From assembly GCF_010550675.1 (NCBI RefSeq), contig NZ_JAAGOA010000026.1:1-64000 (forward strand): a stretch of 64,000 nt of DNA, in the 5' to 3' direction. Origin of the DNA: Phytoactinopolyspora halotolerans. Lineage in GTDB: Bacteria > Actinomycetota > Actinomycetes > Jiangellales > Jiangellaceae. The position numbers were made by a program, and so were the translations under genes. The notes under the pieces are model-generated. The model was not told where the DNA came from. It saw nothing but the letters and a program-made list of their open reading frames with translations, and searched no databases. Each line of letters opens with the position of its first letter. Positions within the stretch are counted from its first letter, which is position 1. Shown piece by piece: positions 34,527 to 43,403 of the stretch.

Positions 34527-35966
34527 ATGAGCCTCCCCAACATCCTGCTGATCTGCACTGACCAGCAGCGGTTCGACGCCGTCGGCGCGTATGGGAACCC
34601 GGACATCGCGACGCCGAACCTGGACCGCCTGGCCGAGCAGGGCGTGCTGTTCGAGAACTGCTACGTGCAGAACCCGGTGTGCGGACCGTCCCGAGCGAGC
34701 CTGATGACGGGGCGGTACGTCCCGTCGCACGGGCTGTACGCCAACGGCGTCGACCTGGAGCCGCACGAGGTGTTGTTCAGTCGGCTGTTGGCCGAGTCCG
34801 GCTACGACTGCGGGCTGGTCGGGAAGTTCCATCTGGGCGCCTGCCAAGGGGGCCGGTCCGAGCCACGGCTGGACGACGGCTTCCGGGTCTTCCGATGGGC
34901 GCACGACCCGTACCCGGGGTCGTCGGAGAACGCCTATCATCGCTGGCTGAAGGCGCGCTTCCCGGATCTGCACGAGGCGGTGGTGCGTCGCGACGGCCCG
35001 TACACCTGGGACACACTGCCGACCGAGGCGCACTACAGCCACTGGATCGGGGAGGAGACCGTCGACTTCCTCAGCTCCTCCCGGGAGCTGGACAAGCCGT
35101 TCTTCTTCGTCGCCAACTTCTTCGATCCGCACCACGGGTTCGGTGCGCCGGAGGAGTATGCGCGGCGCTACGATCCGGCGGCGCTGCCGCGGCCGGTCAC
35201 CCGCGACGGTGAGCTGGACGGCAAGCCGCCCATCTTCACCGAGGCGTCCAAGGTCTCCTACGGCGGGGCCGCCCGTGGCTACGTGGACTACACCGAGGAC
35301 GAGTTGATGGAGGTCCGGCAGGCGTACTACGCCATGGTCTCCCTCGTCGACGACGAGGTCGGCCGGATCCTGGACGCACTGGATGAGACCGGCCAGGCCG
35401 ACAACACGATCGTGGTGTTCACCAGTGATCATGGCGAGATGCTCGGCGACCATCAGCTGATGCTGAAGGGCCCGTTCATGTACGAATGTGCGGTCCGGGT
35501 GCCGCTGATCGTGCGCTGGCCGGGTGTCACCGAGCCGGGGAGCCGCCGTACCGAGCTGGTGCAGTGGATCGACCTCGCGCCGACGTTCCTGCAGGCCGCG
35601 GGGGTGGAGGTCCCGCAGCGGATGCAGGGTGAGAGCCTGCTGAAGCTGATCCGCGACGACGACGCGACGGGCTGGCGGGACTGGGCACTGTGCCACTACC
35701 GGAACAGTGGGCACCCATACGATCCCGCGGTCCACGTGACGATGCTGCGCCACGATCGCTGGAAGCTCGTCGTCCATCACGGCGCGCCGGCCAGCGCGCG
35801 CGGGCGCACCGGGGAACTGTACGACCTGGAGACCGACCCGAGCGAACTGACCAACCTCTGGCACGAGGACGCACACCGGGACATCCGCCACGAGCTGCAA
35901 GAGATGTTGATCGACGTCATGGTCGCCGTCGAGGACCGCGGCAATCCCCGGTTGGCGAATTGGTGA
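34527..35966 (+). CDS. Type I sulfatase (formylglycine-dependent), copy 2
   Basis: A 479-residue sulfatase. ILLICTDQQRFDAVGAYGNP supplies metal ligands, the formylglycine signature is CGPSRAS (C52), and GLVGKFHLG and VVFTSDHGEMLGDHQLMLKG are the remaining active-site motifs. It is not a duplicate of the first sulfatase: the two belong to different subfamilies by their signature regions (CTPAR versus CGPSR) and loops, so they probably remove sulfate from different positions. No signal peptide. The stop overlaps a GTG that could start the GH2 gene. Confidence 0.9.
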   Translation: MSLPNILLICTDQQRFDAVGAYGNPDIATPNLDRLAEQGVLFENCYVQNPVCGPSRASLMTGRYVPSHGLYANGVDLEPHEVLFSRLLAESGYDCGLVGKFHLGACQGGRSEPRLDDGFRVFRWAHDPYPGSSENAYHRWLKARFPDLHEAVVRRDGPYTWDTLPTEAHYSHWIGEETVDFLSSSRELDKPFFFVANFFDPHHGFGAPEEYARRYDPAALPRPVTRDGELDGKPPIFTEASKVSYGGAARGYVDYTEDELMEVRQAYYAMVSLVDDEVGRILDALDETGQADNTIVVFTSDHGEMLGDHQLMLKGPFMYECAVRVPLIVRWPGVTEPGSRRTELVQWIDLAPTFLQAAGVEVPQRMQGESLLKLIRDDDATGWRDWALCHYRNSGHPYDPAVHVTMLRHDRWKLVVHHGAPASARGRTGELYDLETDPSELTNLWHEDAHRDIRHELQEMLIDVMVAVEDRGNPRLANW

Positions 35967-36019
35967 CCACGCCCGTCCGAACGACACATAGAACCACTGC
36001 GAAGCACGAGAGGGAATCC

Positions 36020-37852
36020 GTGACGATCGACTCCGAGTATCCCCGTCCGTTGCTGGTCCGTTCGGCCTGGCAGGACTTGTCCGGTGCGTGGGGATTCGCG
36101 ACGGACGAGAAGGACGCCGGCCGGTCGAGCGGCTGGCACCACGATCCCACCCCGTTCACCCGTACGATCACCGTGCCGTATCCGCCGGAGAGCGAGTTGT
36201 CCGGGGTGCACGACCGGGACTGCCCAGCGGTGGTGTGGTACCGCCGCGACGTGCGCCTGAACCGGGCGCCGGGACCGGACGAGCGGCTTCTGCTGCACTT
36301 CGGCGCGGTCGACTACCAGGCACATGTGTGGTTCAACGGGGTGCACGTCGGTGAGCACGAGGGCGGTCACACGCCGTTCACGCTGGACGTGACCGACGCC
36401 GTCGTCGTCGGTGAGGAGCAGGTCGTCGTCGTCCGTGCCGAGGATGAGCGCGACGACGCGACCCAGCCGCGCGGTAAACAGGACTGGCGCGACGAGCCGC
36501 ACGCCGTCTGGTATCACCGGACCACCGGGATCTGGCAACCGGTCTGGGCGGAGGTGGTGCCGGCGCTGCACGTGCGACGGTTGCACTGGATGCCGGACGT
36601 GCCCGCCGCCGCGGTGACGCTTGAGGTGGAGCTGTCCCGCCGGCCGGAGACCGCCGTCGACGTGCACGTCGTTCTCAATCTGGGCGACGAGGTGCTGACG
36701 GACCAGACGTTCCGTGCTACACAGCGAGACAGTCGATGGACGATCTCCGTCCCCGCCGCCCGGCATCAGTTGGAGCAAGCCCGGCTGTTGTGGAGCCCGG
36801 AGACGCCGACGCTGCTGGATGCGCGCGTCGAGCTACTCGATGGCGGCTGTCGCGTGGACGCGGTCTCGTCCTACGTCGGCATGCGCAGCGTCGGGATCAA
36901 AGATGGGCGGTTCCTGCTCAACGGGCAGCCGCGTTTCTTGCGGATGGTGTTGGCGCAGAATTACTGGCCGGACTCGCATCTGGCCGCGCCGTCTGCCGAC
37001 GCGCTGCGCCGCGACGTGGAACTGGCCAAGGAACTCGGGTTCGACGGCGTCCGGATCCATCAGAAGATCGAGGATCCGCGATTCCTGGCCTGGTGCGACC
37101 GGCTCGGCATGCTGGTGTGGAGCGAGCTGCCCAGCGCCTACGAGTACGCGCCGCGGACGGTCGAGCGGCTGACCCGGGAGTGGCTGGAGAACGTGGCGCG
37201 GGACCGTAGTCATCCGTGCGTGGTGACGTGGGTTCCGTTCAACGAGAGCTGGGGCGTCTGGCACGGCCTGGACGTCGCGGAGCAGCGGCACGCCACCACC
37301 GCGCTGTACCACCTGACCAAGGCGCTGGACGGCACCCGGCCGGTGATCTCCAACGACGGATGGGAACACACCGAGAGCGACATCTGGGGTCTGCACGATT
37401 ATGCGCCGACGGGAGAGTCGATCCGCCGCCGCTACGCCGACCGGGACGGGATCGCCCGCATCCTCGGGGACCGTCCTCCGGCCCGGCGCACCGCGTTGCT
37501 CGGCGATCCGGTCCACCGGGGGCAACCCGTCATGCTGACGGAGATCGGCGGGCTCAGCCTTCGGCCGCGGGCCGAGGAGGCGTGGCACGGGTATGGCACG
37601 GTCGGCTCGGTCGAGGAGCTGGCCGAGGGGTTTCGAGGGCTGGTGGATGCGGTACTCGACAGCCCCGAGCTGGCCGGCTTCTGCTGGACCCAGTTGACCG
37701 ACACCGAGCAGGAGCGGAACGGTCTGCTCACCGAAGACCGCGAGCCTAAGCTCCCGGCGGAGGTGGTCCGGAGCATCGTCGCCCGGCCCGCCCGGTCGGT
37801 ACCTGCCGAGGCGATCGACGCCGCGCGCCGGGCGGCCAGAGCCCCCGGCTGA
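36020..37852 (+). CDS. GH2-family glycoside hydrolase
   Basis: A 610-residue enzyme with the GH2 order: N-terminal sugar-binding jelly roll (VWYRRDVRLNRAP, HVWFNGVHVGEHEGGHTPFT), immunoglobulin-like domain, and TIM barrel. The acid/base is in VPFNESWGVW (E409) and the nucleophile in VMLTEIGGLSL (E508). GH2 includes beta-galactosidase, beta-glucuronidase and beta-mannosidase; context favours a galactosidase or arabinosidase-type activity, unproven. I use GTG 36020 (GAGAGGGAA upstream). GTG 35963 overlaps the sulfatase stop (GTGA) and would add 19 residues. No signal peptide. Confidence 0.87.
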   Translation: MTIDSEYPRPLLVRSAWQDLSGAWGFATDEKDAGRSSGWHHDPTPFTRTITVPYPPESELSGVHDRDCPAVVWYRRDVRLNRAPGPDERLLLHFGAVDYQAHVWFNGVHVGEHEGGHTPFTLDVTDAVVVGEEQVVVVRAEDERDDATQPRGKQDWRDEPHAVWYHRTTGIWQPVWAEVVPALHVRRLHWMPDVPAAAVTLEVELSRRPETAVDVHVVLNLGDEVLTDQTFRATQRDSRWTISVPAARHQLEQARLLWSPETPTLLDARVELLDGGCRVDAVSSYVGMRSVGIKDGRFLLNGQPRFLRMVLAQNYWPDSHLAAPSADALRRDVELAKELGFDGVRIHQKIEDPRFLAWCDRLGMLVWSELPSAYEYAPRTVERLTREWLENVARDRSHPCVVTWVPFNESWGVWHGLDVAEQRHATTALYHLTKALDGTRPVISNDGWEHTESDIWGLHDYAPTGESIRRRYADRDGIARILGDRPPARRTALLGDPVHRGQPVMLTEIGGLSLRPRAEEAWHGYGTVGSVEELAEGFRGLVDAVLDSPELAGFCWTQLTDTEQERNGLLTEDREPKLPAEVVRSIVARPARSVPAEAIDAARRAARAPG

Positions 37853-37926
37853 CGAGATGTGTCGGACCGTATCGGGCGGCTAGGCATCTGCTTCGGGCCG
37901 GCCGGCGGGCGGTCGTGGCGACCGTA

Positions 37927-38028
37927 AGCTTCCATACGGCTCGAGCGGAACAGCAGCGAGCTTCCACACGATCGTTATAGGGACATCAAGCTTCCACGCT
38001 GCTGAAGGGGCGCGGCAGTAGGCTTCCA
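37927..38028. repeat. Four AGCTTCCA repeats at 30-32 base spacing
   Basis: AGCTTCCAYRC-like units start at 37927, 37959, 37989 and 38021 (the last reads GGCTTCCACGC). The regular spacing of 32, 30 and 32 bases is close to three helical turns. The stretch lies between the convergent GH2 and aldehyde dehydrogenase genes. The sequence between units is not conserved, so it is not a CRISPR array. Confidence 0.6.
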
Positions 38029-38059
38029 CGCTGCACCCTGTGGGCGACCGTGATGCTCG

Positions 38060-39475
38060 CTACGGCTTGAGGACGATCAGCTTCTGCCGGACCATCCCCT
38101 CGACCGCGTACTTCACGCCCTCGGTCCCCTGGCCGGATTCCTTCACGCCGCCATAAGGCATGTGGTCGGCGCGGAACGACGGGGGCATGTTGACGAGCAC
38201 GCTGCCAGCCTGCGCCTGCTGTGCGTAGCGCATCGCGGTGCCGAGGTTGGACGTGTAGATGCTGGTGTTGAGTCCGTAACGGCTGGCGTTGACCGCGGCG
38301 ATCGCGTCGTCCAGCGTGGCCACCTCCACGACGGTGATCACCGGTCCGAACACCTCGTCGCAGACCAGCCGATCGTCCGCGGCCGCGCCGACGACGACGG
38401 TGGGTGCGACGACGCCGTCCATCTCGGTGCCGCCGGCCACCACCCGCGCGCCGCGATCCTGGGCGTCTTGGACCCAGGCCAGCACTCGCTTGGTGTCGTC
38501 GTCGGTGATCAACGGCCCCACGACGGTGCCCGGGTCGGTCGGATCGCCGAACGGGACATCGGCCACCGCATGCGCGAGCCGGCCGACGAACTCCTCCGCG
38601 ACGTCAGCGTGCACGTAGACGCGCTGCAGCGAGACGCAGGCCTGCCCGGAGTTGGCGAACCCGCCGGTGACCGCGTCCGCGACCGCCCGCTCCAGGTCGG
38701 CTTCAGCGTCGACGACCATGGCGGCGTTCGAGCCGAGCTCGAGGACGTGTTCCTTGCGCGGAGACTGAGCCTTCAGCTGCCAGCCGACCCGCGAGGACCC
38801 GGTGAACGTGACGACCTCCACCCGCGGATCATCCTGCCAGGCGCCGACGACGGCCGGAGCGTCACCCGTGACCAGATTCAGCCAGCCCGCCGGCAGCCCG
38901 GCCTCGACGAACGCCTCGACCATCAGCCCCGCCGTCATCGGCGCCCGGTCCGACGGTTTGAGGACCACCGGGCAGCCGGCCGCGAGCGTGGGCCCGACCT
39001 TGTGTGCGACGAGATTCAGCGGGAAGTTAAACGGTGTGATCGCGGCGACGATGCCCCGCGGCTCCGACCGGGTGAACGCGAACGTGCCGGCGGCGGCGTC
39101 GACCGCGTCCAGCGGAACGGCCTCACCGGGCAGCCGCGTGGCCTCCTCGGAGGAGAGCCGGAAGGTGAACACGGCCCGCGCGACCTCGGTGCGCGCCGCG
39201 CTGATCGGCTTGCCGGTCTCGGCGCGGATCATCTCGGCGAACACATCCGCCCGTGATTCGACGAGGCCCGCGACGGTCCGCAGGATCTCCGCCCGGCGGC
39301 TGACCGGGATCGGTTGGGTGAAGGCGTGCGCCGCTGCGTCGACCGCGCGCGTCGCCTCCGGCGCTCCGGCCTCCGCGACCCGACCGATGTCCGCTCCGGT
39401 CCATCGGTCCACGATGGTACGGCTCTCCGGTGCGGGAACCCAGGTGCCGTCGATGAACAGGTCTTGCTGCCGCAT
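38060..39475 (-). CDS. NAD(P)-dependent aldehyde dehydrogenase
   Basis: A 471-residue ALDH superfamily enzyme. The catalytic Cys is in FANSGQACVSLQRV and the general-base Glu in HVLELGSNAAMVV; ITPFNFPLNLVAHK and FTGSSRVGW are the cofactor-binding motifs. It resembles the succinate-semialdehyde, lactaldehyde and glycolaldehyde branch, which also contains sulfolactaldehyde dehydrogenases. It is the last gene of a four-gene operon with an aldolase, a DeoR repressor and a hydroxyacid dehydrogenase. The aldolase product is therefore a good guess for its substrate. Confidence 0.88.
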   Translation of the reverse strand: MRQQDLFIDGTWVPAPESRTIVDRWTGADIGRVAEAGAPEATRAVDAAAHAFTQPIPVSRRAEILRTVAGLVESRADVFAEMIRAETGKPISAARTEVARAVFTFRLSSEEATRLPGEAVPLDAVDAAAGTFAFTRSEPRGIVAAITPFNFPLNLVAHKVGPTLAAGCPVVLKPSDRAPMTAGLMVEAFVEAGLPAGWLNLVTGDAPAVVGAWQDDPRVEVVTFTGSSRVGWQLKAQSPRKEHVLELGSNAAMVVDAEADLERAVADAVTGGFANSGQACVSLQRVYVHADVAEEFVGRLAHAVADVPFGDPTDPGTVVGPLITDDDTKRVLAWVQDAQDRGARVVAGGTEMDGVVAPTVVVGAAADDRLVCDEVFGPVITVVEVATLDDAIAAVNASRYGLNTSIYTSNLGTAMRYAQQAQAGSVLVNMPPSFRADHMPYGGVKESGQGTEGVKYAVEGMVRQKLIVLKP

Positions 39476-39487
39476 CTCGATGTCTCC

Positions 39488-40600
39488 CTAGCTGAGCGTG
39501 GTGCTGCCGGCGGACACGGTGGATCCGGTGGCGGTGAACTCTTCTGCCCGGCCGTCGATCTCCGTCAGCACCGCACGGGTGAACTCGGCGGTCGTCGCGG
39601 TTCCGCCCAGGTCCGGGGTGGAGATGCCGCCCGCCAGCACGGCCTCGAAGGATGCCTGCAGGTGGTGGGCCGCGTCGGCATGGCCGAGGTGGTCGAGCAT
39701 CATCACCACCGACCAGATCTGCCCGACCGGGTTGGCCACGCCCTTCCCGGCGATGTCCGGGGCGGAACCGTGCACCGGCTCGAACAGCGACGGATAACGG
39801 CGCTCCGGATTGAGGTTGGCGCTCGGGGCGACACCGATCGAACCGGTGAGGGCACTGCCGAGGTCGGAGAGGATGTCGCCGAAGAGGTTGGAGGCGACCA
39901 CCACGTCGAACGTCCACGGCTTGAGCGCCATCTTGGCGGCGAGCGCGTCGACCAGCACGGGTTCCAGCTCGACTCCGCCGACGTCGGCGACGGTCTCGGC
40001 GACGACCTCGTCCCAGAACGGCATGGTGTGCACGATCCCGTTGCTTTTGGTCGCCGACGTCACCAGCCCGCGTCGGCCGCGGGCGAGCTCGGCGGCGAAC
40101 CGGGCCGCACGCGCGACGCCCTGACGGGTGAAGATGGCCTCCTGGATGGCGGTCTCGTTCTCCCGCCCGCGGTACATCCGGCCGCCGACCTCGGAGTACT
40201 CGCCCTCGTTGTTCTCCCGCACAATGACGAAGTCGATCGGCTCGGTGGTGGACAGGGGACCTGTGACACCGGCCAGGGTGCGCACCGGGCGCAGGTTGAT
40301 GTACTGCTCGAAGCCCCGACGGATCGGGATCAGCAGCCCCCAGAGCGTCTCCGTGTCTGGAATGTCCGGCACGCCGACCGCGCCGAGCAGCACGGCGTCG
40401 TGCGCGGCCAAGGTCTCCAGGCCGTCGACCGGCATCATCCGGCCGTGCGCCCGGAAGTACTCCGACCCCCAGGGATAGCCCACCAGGTCGAAGGTGAGCC
40501 CGTGGGCGGAGGCGACCGCATGCAGGCAGTCCAGCGCGGCCGGCACCACCTCGGTGCCGATCCCGTCCCCGGCGATGACCGCGATGCTCTGCTGTGTCAC
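39488..40600 (-). CDS. Tartrate/D-malate/isopropylmalate-type decarboxylating dehydrogenase
   Basis: A 370-residue member of the isocitrate/isopropylmalate dehydrogenase superfamily. VIAGDGIGTEVVPAALDCL opens it, REN-NEGEYSEVGG is the substrate loop typical of tartrate/D-malate enzymes (rather than LeuB), and VDALAAKMALKPWTFDVVV and NLFGDILSDLGSALTG carry the metal aspartates. It starts at GTG 40600 and overlaps the DeoR stop by four bases. It oxidises a 2-hydroxyacid with a 3-carboxylate or similar group; the true substrate here is unknown. Confidence 0.85.
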   Translation of the reverse strand: MTQQSIAVIAGDGIGTEVVPAALDCLHAVASAHGLTFDLVGYPWGSEYFRAHGRMMPVDGLETLAAHDAVLLGAVGVPDIPDTETLWGLLIPIRRGFEQYINLRPVRTLAGVTGPLSTTEPIDFVIVRENNEGEYSEVGGRMYRGRENETAIQEAIFTRQGVARAARFAAELARGRRGLVTSATKSNGIVHTMPFWDEVVAETVADVGGVELEPVLVDALAAKMALKPWTFDVVVASNLFGDILSDLGSALTGSIGVAPSANLNPERRYPSLFEPVHGSAPDIAGKGVANPVGQIWSVVMMLDHLGHADAAHHLQASFEAVLAGGISTPDLGGTATTAEFTRAVLTEIDGRAEEFTATGSTVSAGSTTLS

Positions 40601-41457
40601 TCGATGGCTCCCGTCTGTGTTGCTTGTGAGGGCTGGGTGGCGGCGACGGTGATGACTTCGATGCCGTGATCGACCAGTGCGGTGTGCCGCTCGTCGTCGA
40701 GCCCGTCGTCGATCACGATCGTGCCGATCGCGTCCCACCCGCAGATCTTCGCCAGTGCGCTCGTGGCGAACTTCGAGGAGTCCGCGACGAGCACCACCCG
40801 GTCGGCGATGTCGATGAGCGCCCGCTTGGTGACCGCGTCGTAGTCGTTCGCGCAGAACGCGCCCTTCTCGTTGAGCCCGGAGGCGGCCAGAAAACACGTC
40901 TCCACGTGCAACGTCGACGCCGCGCTGACGGTGGTGGAACCGGCGAAGGAGAGCGAGTCGCGGTGCAGCAGACCGCCGAGCGCCGCGATGTCCACACCCG
41001 GCTTGTGTGCCAGCGAGGTGATCACCGGCAGCGATGCCGTCACCACGGACAGCCGCATGTCGTCCGGGATCTGCTGCGCCAGTGACGCGACCGTGGTGCC
41101 GGCGTCGAAGGCGACGGCGCTGCCGGACTCGACCAGGTCGAGCGCGCGGGCCGCGAGCCGGGTCTTCACGTCGCCCTGCCGGGCGGCGCGGGTGGTGTAG
41201 GCGCTGCCGATGAAATCGCGCTGCGGGAGGGTGCTGACCCCGCCGTGGAAGCTGCGTAGCCTGCCGTCGTCTACGAGCGTGCCGACATCGCGCCGGATGG
41301 TCATCTCGGAGACGCCGAACAAGGCGGAGAGTTCGGCGACGGTGCAGTAACCCTGGTCCTCCACGACGCGCACCAGTTCCTTGCGCCGCTCCGGCGCCGA
41401 GAGGCCGTGCAGCTGTCCGGCCGGCCTCGCCATCGGTGTCTGGCTTCCGTGCGTCAT
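40597..41457 (-). CDS. DeoR-family repressor
   Basis: A 286-residue regulator. The N-terminal winged HTH reads VAELSALFGVSEMTIRRDVG; the C-terminal DeoRC sugar-phosphate sensor has AFDAGTTVASLAQQIP, VVTASLPVITSL, AALGGLLHRDSLSFAG and VVLVADSSKFATSALAKI. It is inside the operon it probably controls, overlapping both neighbours by four bases. The inducer would be a phosphorylated sugar or related metabolite, as for other DeoR proteins. Confidence 0.9.
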   Translation of the reverse strand: MTHGSQTPMARPAGQLHGLSAPERRKELVRVVEDQGYCTVAELSALFGVSEMTIRRDVGTLVDDGRLRSFHGGVSTLPQRDFIGSAYTTRAARQGDVKTRLAARALDLVESGSAVAFDAGTTVASLAQQIPDDMRLSVVTASLPVITSLAHKPGVDIAALGGLLHRDSLSFAGSTTVSAASTLHVETCFLAASGLNEKGAFCANDYDAVTKRALIDIADRVVLVADSSKFATSALAKICGWDAIGTIVIDDGLDDERHTALVDHGIEVITVAATQPSQATQTGAIE

Positions 41458-42353
41458 GCCTGGGCGGCGTCGACGATACCGGTCAGCTGCTGCAGGCGCG
41501 GGATGGATATCTGGGCCAGCATGCTGGGTGTGTCCGCGGAGCCGACGAGGTCGGCCCAGACGGCGCGGCCGGCGAGGAAACCCTTGGCGCCGCCGCGGAC
41601 GGACTCGCGTACCGCGTCCGCGAAGTCTTCCCGGGCGATGCCGTTGGACAACACCACCCAGTCGGTGCCGACGATCTCCGTGATGGTGCGAGCCTGGTCC
41701 GCGACCCGGGAGAGATCACCCGGGACATAGCCGGGCACCTGTGCCTTGTACAGATCGGGGCGGTATGGGGCGATCTCCTCGGCGGCGGCGAAGATGGCCT
41801 GGTGTCGTTCGGCTTCGCTCGGCCACGGCGAGCCGTCATCGGTGGCGACGATCGCTTCCACCAGGCTGGCGACGCCGGCGTCCCGGGCGACCTCGACGGT
41901 GCGGGCGACCACATCGGCGCGTTCCTCCTTGCCGGTGCCGGGGCGCCAGATCACCAGGAACTTGATCGCGTCTGCACGCACCCGGTGCAGGAACTCGACC
42001 GTGACCTGCTCGTCGAACGTCGTGTTCCGCACGGGACCGCCGGTCTGCTGGTCCAGCGCGTCGGCGGCGACGATCAGGCCGTACGCGTCGCTGACCCAGT
42101 CCGGTCGGTGACCGTCGATGGCGTAGGGGCGGTCGAGTAGCACAGCAGATGCGTGCGGCGCGAGGACCTCGGTGGCCTGGCGCTTGAACCGGCGCAGCTC
42201 GTCGTCGTCGACCCAGGAGCCGTCGGCGCGCTGGCCGAACATGGCCCGCAGCGATTCGCGCTGGTCGAGTGCGAGCATCGCGTATCCGCCGGCGGCGGTG
42301 CGCAGTTTGGGCTTGCCGGTGGCGATGGTCCCAGGTGTCGCGGCGTCGTTCAT
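41454..42353 (-). CDS. Class I aldolase of the LacD/YihT type
   Basis: A 299-residue TIM-barrel aldolase. GGYAMLALDQRESLRAMF, HASAVLLDRPYAID, DAIKFLVIWRPG and WVVLSNGIAREDF match from memory the blocks of E. coli YihT (sulfofructose-phosphate aldolase) and LacD (tagatose-bisphosphate aldolase). The Schiff-base Lys is expected in PDLYKAQVPGY. GFLAGRAVW and the C-terminal LQQLTGIVDA tail also match YihT. Product would be DHAP plus a three-carbon aldehyde. It is the first gene of the operon; I use ATG 42353 with GAGGGATGAG upstream. The exact substrate is not decided by sequence reading. Confidence 0.82.
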   Translation of the reverse strand: MNDAATPGTIATGKPKLRTAAGGYAMLALDQRESLRAMFGQRADGSWVDDDELRRFKRQATEVLAPHASAVLLDRPYAIDGHRPDWVSDAYGLIVAADALDQQTGGPVRNTTFDEQVTVEFLHRVRADAIKFLVIWRPGTGKEERADVVARTVEVARDAGVASLVEAIVATDDGSPWPSEAERHQAIFAAAEEIAPYRPDLYKAQVPGYVPGDLSRVADQARTITEIVGTDWVVLSNGIAREDFADAVRESVRGGAKGFLAGRAVWADLVGSADTPSMLAQISIPRLQQLTGIVDAAQA

Positions 42354-42713
42354 CTCATCCCTCGGGCGAATCCGATACAGCACGCGGGCGTCACCGCTGC
42401 ATGTTTATACTTTCACACTGATGTTGGAAAAACAACGCCGTACCTGTGGGCATATGAACATCGCACGCGTGTGTCGGGTCGGGCGCGAGTTATGGGTCCG
42501 TGGATGGCGGCCAGACACGGTAGGGGCGAACCGCGGCGCGACGACGGATGTTTCCGCTGGTGTACTCAGGCGCCTCGACATTCCGACCCGAGACGGCGTC
42601 ATTTTCCGGAAGCAGCGCGATGACGCGGCTTTCGGGCAAGGCAGACGCGAAGCATGCGCGGTCTGGCGTCGAGGCTCCGCCCGGTGTCCGGCGTGGTCAG
42701 GCGTCCGGCCTGG
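42354..42713. other. Leader and promoter region of the aldolase operon
   Basis: On the minus strand a TATAAA box lies at about 42400-42405 and the small inverted repeat GTTG-N6-CAAC (42424-42437) lies about 20 bases upstream of it; either could be part of a DeoR-controlled promoter. The remaining 270 bases to the next gene hold no frame or RNA I can support. Confidence 0.35.
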
Positions 42714-42995
42714 TCAGGCCGTTTTCTGGGTGAGGGTGTCGATCACCCGGTGCACGTCGGCGAGGCGCACCGTCGGCGAGCGTTCTGCGCTGCTCAGGCC
42801 GGCATCGACGAGGTCACGGATCACCTCGCTCGGCGTGACTCCCCGTCGCTCGGCCTCCTGGTGGAGCCGCTCGGTGAGGTTGCGCGACATGCGGACCGAA
42901 TGCACGACCGTGGCCTTGCGGGGCTCCCGACGGACTTCGGCTGTGGACCAGTCGCGACTTTCCAACGCCACGTTGGCCTTGTCGATCTTGCTCAT
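42714..42995 (-). CDS. Ribbon-helix-helix antitoxin-like protein
   Basis: A 93-residue protein. The centre reads HSVRMSRNLTERLHQEAERR, then GVTPSEVIRDLVDAGL, a clear ribbon-helix-helix (CopG/Arc) DNA-binding fold. A basic N-terminal arm precedes it. It overlaps the upstream toxin-like gene by four bases and is translated second. It most likely binds that protein and represses the pair. Confidence 0.7.
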   Translation of the reverse strand: MSKIDKANVALESRDWSTAEVRREPRKATVVHSVRMSRNLTERLHQEAERRGVTPSEVIRDLVDAGLSSAERSPTVRLADVHRVIDTLTQKTA

Positions 42996-43276
42996 CGCTC
43001 CTCCTTCTCGATGATGCGGGTGATCGCGTCGATCTCGTCATCGTCGAGGTGCCGTGCGCCGGTGACCGTGTAGGTGTCGTCGTCGTCATCCTCCACCAGA
43101 GCCACGGCCAACCAGGCGCCGTCGCGGTCCTGGCCGGCGACCTGCAATGACGAGCCGAAATGGCGGCGGACGGTGGGCGTGCTGTACAGGACGTCGGTCA
43201 CCGCCAGCGGCGGTATCCCGGATGTGGCCAGATTCTCGTAGGTCTTCTCGACGAAGAGATACGAGTCCATGACCAT
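42992..43276 (-). CDS. Small BrnT-like putative toxin, second module
   Basis: A 94-residue protein with the same layout as the toxin-like gene at 3649. A helix (TYENLATSGIPPLAVTDVLY) leads to STPTVRRHF, then strands around SLQVAGQDRDGAWLAVALVE and YTVTGARHLDDDEIDAI. The TGARHL segment matches the TARDM-type strand of BrnT-fold toxins. Translation starts at ATG 43276 or 43270. The acidic DDDDD loop is unusual. The family call is by pattern and context with the RHH gene. Confidence 0.6.
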   Translation of the reverse strand: MVMDSYLFVEKTYENLATSGIPPLAVTDVLYSTPTVRRHFGSSLQVAGQDRDGAWLAVALVEDDDDDTYTVTGARHLDDDEIDAITRIIEKEER

Positions 43277-43403
43277 GCGACCAGTGTATGACAACTGTAA
43301 ACGCCCTGGAAAGATGACGTCCTGACTCTTCATTCGGCTCCCGATGGCGGAACAGCGTATCGCCGTGGATCGGTGGGGTGACGGCCACACCGATCCACGA
43401 CGG

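Noticed and set aside
32711-34606. A 631-codon open frame on the minus strand.
   Set aside because: It lies antisense to the GH51 gene, which has both catalytic motifs and a good start; the shadow shows no recognisable domain.
37927-38028. Regularly spaced repeats resembling a small CRISPR array.
   Set aside because: The repeat is only about 8-11 bases, has 20-base spacers, and no cas genes or leader are nearby.
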